64,000 nt of DNA from Bacteroidaceae bacterium (GTDB taxonomy: Bacteria; Bacteroidota; Bacteroidia; Bacteroidales; Bacteroidaceae). Location of the stretch: the NCBI GenBank assembly GCA_017429525.1, contig JAFROT010000022.1:36027-100026 (forward strand), written 5' to 3'. This document shows positions 1 to 7,227 of the stretch, in pieces; position 1 is the stretch's first letter, and each line of letters opens with the position of its first letter. Under the pieces are notes generated by a model. It saw nothing but the letters and a program-made list of their open reading frames with translations, was not told the DNA's origin and made no database searches. Position numbers and translations under genes: made by a program.

Positions 1-233
1 GTAAGATATATAGGATGAAGCGTCCGCTTTGATTCTAGTCCTTCCAAATTCGCCAAAGTTAAGAACAATCAAGAGTAAAGTACGGATGCTCACAACGAAT
101 GGCGTGGGCTTTTACTCGGATATAGCATGTAAGGCGTTTGGTGATGCCTCGATGAACGTAGACGAAGTAAGTAGTTCATGTTTATCTATTTGTGCCTTTT
201 TGATAAATGATAACTATAAATGACTTTAATGTG

Positions 234-2387
234 ATGAAAACGAACCTATTATTCAAACATTTACGCCATGGGGGAACAATTTCTCATTTTGACCTCCGGT
301 CTTCCTCTTTCACGACTCGGCAAACAGAAAACAAGTTTTCGTTTGCTCTCGCTGCTCCATCGGTTCCATTTTCATTTTTCCATTTGAACCGGGTCGGGGT
401 TAGGCTTCTCCTAGGGCTCCTATTTGCCTTATTTGGGACCATGAGCGCCTTAGCCCAGGAACCATACGCCTCTCTCTCCGACGACGGCAAGACGCTGACG
501 TTCTACTACGACAGCCATAAATCCAATCACACTGGCACCGTCTACAGCCTGTCGTGGAGCAGCAGCCCCGGCTGGGCGGGCACCTACAACAGTCCGAACA
601 AGACGATTACCAAGGTCGTCTTCGACGCGTCGTTCGCCGGTTACAACGGACTGACATCCGCCAAAAACATGTTCGTATATATGGAGGCGCTGACGACCAT
701 CGAGGACATCGTAAACCTGAACACCGCGAACGTCACCGACATGAGCTCTATGTTCTACCACTGCCAGGCCCTGACCGCCCTCGATGTCACTCATTTCAAC
801 ACCGCGAACGTCACCAACATGAACAGAATGTTTGGCAGCTGCCAGGCTCTGACCGCCCTCGATGTCACTCATTTCAACACCGCGAACGTCACCAACATGA
901 GCCAGATGTTCTACTACTGCAAGGCCCTGACTGCCCTCGATGTCACTCATTTCAACACCGCCGCCGTCACCAACATGAGCAGAATGTTTGGCTACTGCGA
1001 GACTCTGACCGCCCTCGACCTCTCCAGCTTCAACACCGCCGCCGTCACCGACATGAGCTATATGTTCACCTACTGCAAGGCCCTGACCAGTCTCAACGTC
1101 TCCAGCTTCAACACCGCGAACGTCACCGACATGTCTGTCATGTTCCAAAATTGCGAGGCCCTGACCGTCCTCGACCTCTCCAGCTTCAACACCGCGAAGG
1201 TCACCAACATGTCGAGTATGTTCTTCTACTGCAAGGCCCTAACCCATCTCGACCTCTCCCGTTTCAATACTGCCGCCGTCACCAACATGAGCTATATGTT
1301 CCAGGACTGCTTCGCCCTGACCAGTCTCGACCTCTCTGGCTTCGACACCAAGAACGTCACTAACATGTCGAGTATGTTCAGAGACTGCTTCGCCCTGTCC
1401 ACCCTCAACCTCTCGAGCTTCAACACCGCGAAGGTCACCAACATGAACTATATGTTCGACAACTGCAGGGTCCTGACCAGCCTCAACCTCTCGAGCTTCA
1501 ACACCGCGAAGGTCACCGATATGAACTATATGTTCAATAGCTGCCAGGCCCTGACCGCCCTCGACCTCTCGAGCTTCAACACCGCCGCCGTCACCAACAT
1601 GAGAAATATGTTCAACAACTGCCAGACCCTGACCGCCCTCGACCTCTCGAGCTTCAACACCGCCGCTGTCACCAATATGAGCAGAATGTTCGACAACTGC
1701 AAGGCCCTGACCGCCCTCGACCTCTCGAGCTTCAACACCGCCGCCGTCACCAACATGAGCAGAATGTTCCACAAATGCGAGGCCCTGACCGCCCTCGACC
1801 TCTCGAGCTTCAACACCGCCGCCGTCACCGACATGAACTTTATGTTCACCTACTGCGTGGCCCTGACCGCCCTCAACGTTTCCCGTTTCAACACCGCCGC
1901 CGTCACCGACATGAGCTATATGTTCCACTACTGCGATGTCCTGACCCGCCTCGACCTCTCCAGTTTCAACACCGCGAAGGTCACTAACATGAACTATATG
2001 TTCACCGGCTGCGGGAAAATGACCACCATCTACGTGGGTAACGGATGGACGACGGATGCCGTCACTCAGTCAACTGAGATGTTCTTATGCTGCGACAAAC
2101 TCGTCGGCGGCAGAGGCACCACCTTTGATGGAGAGCACGTCGATGCCGCCTACGCCCATATCGACGGCGGCACAGTCAATCCAGGCTACTTCTCGGAGAA
2201 GCCCGCGTTCCTGCTGGGTGACGTGAATGGTGACGGACTGGTGACTATTGCTGACGTGACGGCTCTAGTCAACATCATCCTCGGCAAGTCGACGGACTAC
2301 AACACGGCCGTTGTCGATGTGAACAATGACAACGTCATCACCATCGCCGACGTCACGGCACTCGTGAATATAATCTTAGGGAAATAA
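234..2387 (+). CDS. BspA-like leucine-rich repeat surface protein with dockerin-like tail
   Basis: Probable exported adhesin-type protein. From about position 720 to 2030 it is a run of 17 near-identical 26-residue (78-nt) repeats with the pattern NTAxVTxMSxMF..C.ALTxLDLSSF, the BspA/DUF285 type of leucine-rich repeat, plus one decayed copy. The C-terminus (from about 2212) holds two dockerin-like calcium-binding segments (DVNGDGLVTIADV and DVNNDNVITIADV). The ATG at 234 is preferred over the 207 start because it begins MKTN. The hydrophobic export segment (RLLLGLLFALFG...ALAQ) lies unusually far in, about residues 55-75, so a later non-ATG start near 384 is possible. A hairpin at 320-346 lies in that long leader. 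Family call is firm; ligand and attachment are unknown. Confidence 0.85.
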   Translation: MKTNLLFKHLRHGGTISHFDLRSSSFTTRQTENKFSFALAAPSVPFSFFHLNRVGVRLLLGLLFALFGTMSALAQEPYASLSDDGKTLTFYYDSHKSNHTGTVYSLSWSSSPGWAGTYNSPNKTITKVVFDASFAGYNGLTSAKNMFVYMEALTTIEDIVNLNTANVTDMSSMFYHCQALTALDVTHFNTANVTNMNRMFGSCQALTALDVTHFNTANVTNMSQMFYYCKALTALDVTHFNTAAVTNMSRMFGYCETLTALDLSSFNTAAVTDMSYMFTYCKALTSLNVSSFNTANVTDMSVMFQNCEALTVLDLSSFNTAKVTNMSSMFFYCKALTHLDLSRFNTAAVTNMSYMFQDCFALTSLDLSGFDTKNVTNMSSMFRDCFALSTLNLSSFNTAKVTNMNYMFDNCRVLTSLNLSSFNTAKVTDMNYMFNSCQALTALDLSSFNTAAVTNMRNMFNNCQTLTALDLSSFNTAAVTNMSRMFDNCKALTALDLSSFNTAAVTNMSRMFHKCEALTALDLSSFNTAAVTDMNFMFTYCVALTALNVSRFNTAAVTDMSYMFHYCDVLTRLDLSSFNTAKVTNMNYMFTGCGKMTTIYVGNGWTTDAVTQSTEMFLCCDKLVGGRGTTFDGEHVDAAYAHIDGGTVNPGYFSEKPAFLLGDVNGDGLVTIADVTALVNIILGKSTDYNTAVVDVNNDNVITIADVTALVNIILGK

Positions 2388-2403
2388 AAGTCCAATCCCC
2401 AGC

Positions 2404-2434
2404 GCCTCCCTGCTCTCTGCGGGGAGGCTTTTTT
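2404..2434 (+). terminator. Rho-independent terminator after the BspA-like gene
   Basis: Stem GCCTCCC (2404-2410) pairs with GGGAGGC (2422-2428) and is followed by a run of six T. It lies 17 nt past the stop codon. Confidence 0.85.
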
Positions 2435-2793
2435 ATGCTTGAATTGAAATGTTTTCTCGCAGCAGCGAAGAAACTGAACACATACGGACATATGTGCATA
2501 TTCGACCGGTCATGTTGGCATATTAAGTTAGGACGGTTTTATCCGAATCCTGAAATACAATCAACTTTCTTAGTCACAACAGTCCGCATCACTAACGTCC
2601 TTGGAACCCGCTCCCATAGTGGGTTTCGGAGTGTCGGAGTGTTTGATGTTTTTTTAAAAAAAGGCGAATTGCACTAACTAATTTCAGATTGTTTCTTCGC
2701 GCTGCCGCGGTCAATGTGTGAGACAATCAGAAGGACATTCAAGTTTTTTTTCTTTTTTTTAGGAAAAATGATGGTGGTATCGGCAAAAAGATG
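2435..2793. other. Intergenic stretch without a recognisable gene
   Basis: About 360 bases between the terminator and the promoter of the alpha-galactosidase gene. It contains a short hairpin near 2610-2625 (ACCCGCTCCCATAGTGGGTT) and T-rich runs at 2649-2656 and 2745-2760. Short frames on either strand here have no family resemblance that I can recognise. Confidence 0.5.
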
Positions 2794-2801
2794 TATTTTT
2801 G
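2794..2801 (+). promoter_or_regulatory. Bacteroidota -7 box upstream of the alpha-galactosidase
   Basis: TATTTTTG fits TANNTTTG and lies 58 nt before the ATG at 2859. No clear -33 TTTG is visible at the usual distance. Confidence 0.55.
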
Positions 2802-2858
2802 ACGCGGAAATGTAAAAAAGGCTGGAATTATTCACTTTACCAACAAAATAACTAACCA

Positions 2859-5072
2859 ATGAAAAGACTTTTCTTAATGTTGTTGTTGGCCGCGGGTATG
2901 GCGGCAACTAGCAACGCACAAAGCATCTCGACGGCGCGCTTCCAGAAAGGCGACAACATGGATTGGGCCAAGGCCGACGTGGACGACTCCGGTTGGGGCA
3001 CGATGGACATGACCAAGAACTGGGACAAGCAGGGCACGGTGATCAACAACGGCTATGCCTGGTACCGCGTTCACGTGAAGATTCCCCGTTCGCTGCTCGC
3101 CGGCAAGGACCAGCAGAAGATTGTAGTGCTGGACCTGCCCAAGGCTGACGATGCCGACGAGTGCTACCTCAATGGGCGCCTCGTGGGCAAGACAGGCGGC
3201 ATGCCCTCGGACAAGGAGGGCTTCAAATCCAACTGGAATGCCGTGCGCAGCTATCCTGTGGACGTGCAGAAAGGCGGCATCCGTTGGGACCAGGATAACG
3301 TCGTTGCCATCCGCGTCTACAACGGCAATGAGCCGGGCGGACTGTTTGAGCGTCCGCTGAGCGTGCGTGTGCCTGATGCCGTCGAGGGCATTTCGATGTC
3401 GTTCGTCGACCACAACGACGGCAAGGCCCACTGCGACGTGGAGATAGCCAACGCCTATCCGCTTGCCCAGACAGGCACGCTGACGGCCGTCGTCACCGAC
3501 CGCGAGAGCGGCGCCCAGGTGACGAAGGTGACGAAGACGCTGTCGCCCAAGAAGGGCAAGCCGTCGCGCGTCAGCATCCCCTACAATAAGGCGAAGAGCT
3601 GCCTGCTGGTGGCAACCTATAAGGATACGCGCACGGGCAAGGTAATCACGCAGCGCTTGCCGCTGAAGTATATTCTCACGCCGAAGGCTCCCGCCACGCC
3701 GCGCTTCAACGGCGCTCCGCTGTTCGGCGTCCGTCCGGGTTCGCCCGTCATCTATCGCTTCCCCGTCTCGGGCGACCGTCCGATGAAGTTCACGGCCACG
3801 GGCCTGCCCGAAGGGGTCAGCCTGAGCGAGGCTGACGGCGTGCTCTCGGGTAAGGTCGCCAAGCAGGGCGACTACACGTTCACCGTCACGGCTGAGAATG
3901 CCAAGGGACGTGCCCAGCAGACGTTCACGCTGAAGGTGGGCGACCGTATGATGGCGCTGACGCCTCCTATGGGCTGGAACTCATGGAACTGCTGGGCGCT
4001 GAGCGTCTCGCAGGAGAAGGTGATGTCGTCGGCTCAGGCACTGATTGACAAAGGCTTGGCCGACTATGGCTATTGCTACATGAACATCGACGACGGCTGG
4101 GAAGCTCCCGAGCGCAATGCCGACGGCACGATTGCCGTGAACTCCAAGTTCCCCGATATGAAGGCGCTGGGCGACTGGCTGCATGCGCGCGGCCTGAAGT
4201 TCGGCATCTACTCCTCGCCGGGCGACTACACTTGCGGCGGCTACCTCGGCTCGATCGACCACGAGCAGCAGGATGCCGAGTCCTACAATGCGTGGGGCAT
4301 CGACTACCTGAAATATGACTGGTGCGGCTATGGCCGCAAGCACGCCAAGGAGCGCGACAAGGGCGTGGCCTCTTACGTTCGTCCTTACCTGTTGATGCAG
4401 AAGTTCCTGCGCGATCAGCCTCGCGACATCTTCTACAGCCTCTGCCAGTATGGTATGGCGAACGTATGGGAGTGGGGTAAGTTCGTGGACGCCAACTCGT
4501 GGCGCACGACAGGCGACATCAACGACTCTTGGGGCTCGATGCTCGACATCGGTTTCCGCCGTCAGCGTGGCTTGGCCGAATATGCAGGCCCCGGCCACTG
4601 GAACGACCCCGACATGCTCATCGTCGGTAAGGTAGGCTGGAGCAGCAACCTGCGCGACTCTCGCCTGACGCCCGACGAGCAGTACACGCACATCACGCTG
4701 TGGACGCTCCTGGCCTCGAACATGCTCATCGGTTGCGACATCGCACAGATGGACGAGTTCACCGTAGGGCTGCTCTGCAACAACGAGGTGAACGCCGTGA
4801 ACCAGGACATCCTGGGTAAGCAGGCCGACCTCTTCGCCAAGGACGGTGACATCGAAGTGTGGACGCGTCCGCTGAGCGACGGCACGCAGGCTGTGGGCAT
4901 CTTCAACCTCGGCAGCGAGGACCAGAAGGTGGACCTGAAGGCCTTCATCCCGGCCGCCAGCATCAAGAGCATGCGCGACCTATGGCGCCAGCAGGACCTC
5001 CCGCTGACCGACTTCACGTGGACCATCCCCACCCACGGCTGCAAGTACTTGAAGATGAAGATTGACAAGTAA
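2859..5072 (+). CDS. GH27 alpha-galactosidase, secreted, multidomain
   Basis: Predicted to hydrolyse terminal alpha-linked galactose (or a related alpha-glycoside) outside the cytoplasm. Residues 1-21 are a signal peptide ending SNAQ. Residues 22-165 resemble a galactose-binding jelly roll (W-rich, DECYLNG). Residues about 280-365 look like a putative Ig domain (LPEGVSL...G.Y.FTV.A.N..G). The GH27 catalytic domain starts at PPMGWNSWNCW. The KYDWC motif gives nucleophile D487, and WRTTGDINDSW gives acid/base D553; both key residues are present. At 737 aa it is longer than minimal GH27 enzymes because of the N-terminal modules. It has its own promoter and faces a convergent GH43-like gene, so it is probably transcribed alone. 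Exact substrate is not determinable from sequence. Confidence 0.93.
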   Translation: MKRLFLMLLLAAGMAATSNAQSISTARFQKGDNMDWAKADVDDSGWGTMDMTKNWDKQGTVINNGYAWYRVHVKIPRSLLAGKDQQKIVVLDLPKADDADECYLNGRLVGKTGGMPSDKEGFKSNWNAVRSYPVDVQKGGIRWDQDNVVAIRVYNGNEPGGLFERPLSVRVPDAVEGISMSFVDHNDGKAHCDVEIANAYPLAQTGTLTAVVTDRESGAQVTKVTKTLSPKKGKPSRVSIPYNKAKSCLLVATYKDTRTGKVITQRLPLKYILTPKAPATPRFNGAPLFGVRPGSPVIYRFPVSGDRPMKFTATGLPEGVSLSEADGVLSGKVAKQGDYTFTVTAENAKGRAQQTFTLKVGDRMMALTPPMGWNSWNCWALSVSQEKVMSSAQALIDKGLADYGYCYMNIDDGWEAPERNADGTIAVNSKFPDMKALGDWLHARGLKFGIYSSPGDYTCGGYLGSIDHEQQDAESYNAWGIDYLKYDWCGYGRKHAKERDKGVASYVRPYLLMQKFLRDQPRDIFYSLCQYGMANVWEWGKFVDANSWRTTGDINDSWGSMLDIGFRRQRGLAEYAGPGHWNDPDMLIVGKVGWSSNLRDSRLTPDEQYTHITLWTLLASNMLIGCDIAQMDEFTVGLLCNNEVNAVNQDILGKQADLFAKDGDIEVWTRPLSDGTQAVGIFNLGSEDQKVDLKAFIPAASIKSMRDLWRQQDLPLTDFTWTIPTHGCKYLKMKIDK

Positions 5073-5166
5073 TCACCGTCGGGCTGTCGACAGCCCCCAA
5101 TAGCCCCGTCACTGCGGCGTGATTGAATCGTCGACAGCTCCAACTTATCTATTCCATTCCGTGTGT

Positions 5167-5205
5167 ACCATTGGCGGTATTTTTTGAGTACCGCCAGTGG
5201 TACTT
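5167..5205 (+). terminator. Strong hairpin downstream of the alpha-galactosidase
   Basis: GTACCATTGGCGGTA pairs with TACCGCCAGTGGTAC, a 15-bp stem with one G-T pair, around a loop containing TTTTTT. It could end transcription of the upstream gene, but the T run is in the loop, not after the stem, so the function is uncertain. Confidence 0.5.
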
Positions 5206-5240
5206 GCGTTTACCACCTTTGGTGCACGACTTAACGAACA

Positions 5241-5372
5241 GTCGTTACGACCTTAACGAACGTTCGTTAAAGGCAGCACGTATATTCGCGTCGTCTTGAG
5301 CGAATGGTCGTTACGGGCAACACGTATAGTTGTGTCGCCTTGAGCGAATGGTCGTGTCGCCTTCTGTCATTA
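5241..5372 (+). repeat. 22-nt periodic array A
   Basis: Six units start at 5241, 5263, 5285, 5307, 5329 and 5351, exactly 22 nt apart. Units alternate, giving a 44-nt higher-order repeat: CACGTAT recurs at 5277 and 5321, and GAGCGAATGGTCG at 5298 and 5342. The array lies between convergent genes. Confidence 0.8.
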
Positions 5373-5450
5373 ATGCCTTCTCTCTTTGCCGCTATATCCG
5401 ACGGCCCGCACAAGCTGTTTCAGCCCTCGCTCTGGCTATCTATAATGTTT

Positions 5451-5516
5451 GACCCATGCGCATTGAACCATTGACCCATGCGCATGGGTCCATTGTTCCA
5501 TGCGCATGGGTCAAGG
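5451..5516 (+). repeat. 22-nt periodic array B with palindromic core
   Basis: Three units start at 5451, 5473 and 5495. The middle unit contains the perfect 18-nt palindrome GACCCATGCGCATGGGTC; the flanking units carry diverged halves. Confidence 0.8.
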
Positions 5517-5690
5517 TTCTCACCTGAATGTTCTGTCCATTCCTTCTGGCGGCAGGAGGCAATAAGAATGGAAACACGCAGGTCCAGCAATAGAAGCGAC
5601 AGCTAAAACGAAGGGAGCACCGCAACGATAGCGCCTAATCATCAATTTGTCAGGCCTCGTTGGCGGTGCTCCCTCGCTTCTTCTCGCGAA

Positions 5691-5784
5691 AGCTCTCTCG
5701 CGTGCGCGTAGTGCGTAATAGAGGAGACGAGGTCATATTATGGGGTCAACTCGCAATAGCTTTCGCGCGTGCGCGTAGTGCGTA
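5691..5784 (+). repeat. Pair of 27-nt direct repeats
   Basis: Near-identical 27-nt copies at 5691-5717 and 5758-5784 share CGTGCGCGTAGTGCGTA and lie 67 nt apart. The GCGTAGTGC core also occurs in the 22-nt array near 50.2 kb. Between 5800 and 5955 follows a pyrimidine-rich tract of degenerate TTTCACTTATCA-type repeats with no gene visible. Confidence 0.65.
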
Positions 5785-5959
5785 CCTTTTATTTATAATT
5801 CCTGAGATAAGCGTTTCCTGCAAGGAACGGAATCCAACCTTATCAGGCAATCTTTATTATTCAGTTTTCACTTTTCACTTATCACTTATCATTTTTCACC
5901 TTTCACTTATCGTTGATCCTTTATTATTTATCATTTATCATTTCCCTCTGCTTCTCCCT

Positions 5960-7030
5960 CTACTCCTTGAAGACGGGGGTGCCTTCCGGACTCCAGCGGA
6001 TGGACTTGAGGAAGATGCTGCGGTGCATTGATTGTTGCTCGTCGTCCCAGAGGGCATCGAAGAGGAGGAAAGTGCTGTCGGGGTGAGCGGCTGGGACGAT
6101 GCAGATGTTGGAGGCTCCGTAGAGGTCGTCGTCCACGAGGATAGGTTCGGACGACTTGGTCCATGACGAGGGATCCAGCAGGTCGGCGTTGGCCTGAGCC
6201 GTGAGCATGCCGAGGATGTGATAGCGCGTCCATATTCCGCTGGCTGAATAGCACACGCAGACCTTGAGGCCGTCGGGCGAGAGGTAAGCCTGCGGGTTCT
6301 CGTTGACGTAGATAGGGTAGGCTGAGCGGCTGCCGTCGGGGTTGATCCATTGGCGCTCCCATTCGTAGTCGGGGCGGGAGAGGAGCACGCGCTCCGACGA
6401 GACCGTGCAGGGGTCGCTGAGACTGGCGATGTAGATGCATTGCGTCTCGTGCTCAACGCGTCGCTTGGGCCATCCCGACCAGAAGAGATAGAGCTTCCCC
6501 TGTACCTCGAGCACATTGGGATGTATGCCGTAGTTCCATTCGGCGTTGGTGCGCAGCGTGCCGCAGAGCGTCCAGGGGTCGTGCAACGGATTGTCGCCCT
6601 CGCATTGGATGACGTAGAGCTGGTGGTTGTCGGTGTTGTTGTCGTCGGCTTCGAAATAGATGTACCAGCGGTCGTGCAGGCGATAGATCTCGGGTGCCCA
6701 GATGTGGTAGAGCCCCATCGAGTCGCCGCTGAAGATGACCTTCTCGGGCACATCGGGCAGATGGGTGAGGTCGGGCGTCGAGGAGAGACGTATGTCGTCG
6801 TTCTGCGATTGATGCGTGAAGTAGTAGGTGCCCTTGTAGTAGCAGGCGTGCGGATAGCTCCCTTCCTCGAAGAGGAGGAGCGATTCGTGGCTTTCCTGCT
6901 GCCGGCTGCTGCAGGCGACGATGGCTGTCGAGAGCATGAGCGTGCAGAGCAGTCGGACGATTGTGCGGCCGGCCGTCAGCGGTGTGCAGCGCGAGGCTGA
7001 CGGGGCAGGGGAGAAGGGGGTCTTGTTCAT
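5960..7030 (-). CDS. GH43-like glycosidase lipoprotein
   Basis: Five-bladed propeller glycosidase of the GH43-like group, predicted outer-membrane lipoprotein. The N-terminus has a lipobox ending STAIVAC (C40), followed by GSYPHACYYKGTYYFT, then HIWAPEIYRL and WYIYFEAD, which resemble the WAPE/YY signatures of GH43. The usual base Asp before the first Pro (DP) is replaced by Tyr (Y59-P60), so catalysis by the standard mechanism is doubtful. The ATG at 7030 is chosen: a longer frame begins with TTG at 7057, but that codon overlaps the -7 box. The 3' end faces the repeat-rich convergent gap. The family call is moderate, the substrate unknown. Confidence 0.7.
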   Translation of the reverse strand: MNKTPFSPAPSASRCTPLTAGRTIVRLLCTLMLSTAIVACSSRQQESHESLLLFEEGSYPHACYYKGTYYFTHQSQNDDIRLSSTPDLTHLPDVPEKVIFSGDSMGLYHIWAPEIYRLHDRWYIYFEADDNNTDNHQLYVIQCEGDNPLHDPWTLCGTLRTNAEWNYGIHPNVLEVQGKLYLFWSGWPKRRVEHETQCIYIASLSDPCTVSSERVLLSRPDYEWERQWINPDGSRSAYPIYVNENPQAYLSPDGLKVCVCYSASGIWTRYHILGMLTAQANADLLDPSSWTKSSEPILVDDDLYGASNICIVPAAHPDSTFLLFDALWDDEQQSMHRSIFLKSIRWSPEGTPVFKE

Positions 7031-7054
7031 CGAGGGTAAAATGATTTTGCGGTG

Positions 7055-7062
7055 CAAAGATA
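7055..7062 (-). promoter_or_regulatory. -7 box for the GH43-like gene
   Basis: Reads TATCTTTG on the minus strand, a match to TANNTTTG, 24 nt before the ATG at 7030. Its position rules out the longer TTG start. Confidence 0.7.
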
Positions 7063-7187
7063 GAAATAGTTCGCAATAGAGGCAAATTTTCGGGCAAGAA
7101 AAGGTGCCGGGGGTACGAAAAGAGCAGGATGAACGGATTTTTTTATGAATTGAAGAGAATTTGGCAATCTTTTATATAATAAAGGTC

Positions 7188-7195
7188 TAATTTTG
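7188..7195 (+). promoter_or_regulatory. -7 box for the glycan-utilisation operon
   Basis: TAATTTTG fits TANNTTTG and lies 32 nt before the ATG at 7228. A TTTG at 7160-7163 could be the -33 element but the 24-nt gap is longer than usual. It is the only good promoter seen before the seven co-directional genes to 22312. Confidence 0.65.
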
Positions 7196-7227
7196 CAGTG
7201 GAAAAACCAATTTTAACCCATACGATT

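Noticed and set aside
29-223. A 64-residue frame at the window start
   Set aside because: No export signal, motif or promoter supports it; it may be the tail or shadow of something upstream.
450-1928. Long open frames on the minus strand and in other plus frames within the BspA-like gene
   Set aside because: They mirror the 78-nt repeat of the real gene (repeated EVEGGQGLAVVEH-type translations) and have no family resemblance.
5660-6031. A 123-residue plus-strand frame near 5.7 kb
   Set aside because: It runs through direct repeats and a pyrimidine-rich tract and then into the antisense of the GH43-like gene; its hydrophobic part is a by-product of the repeats.
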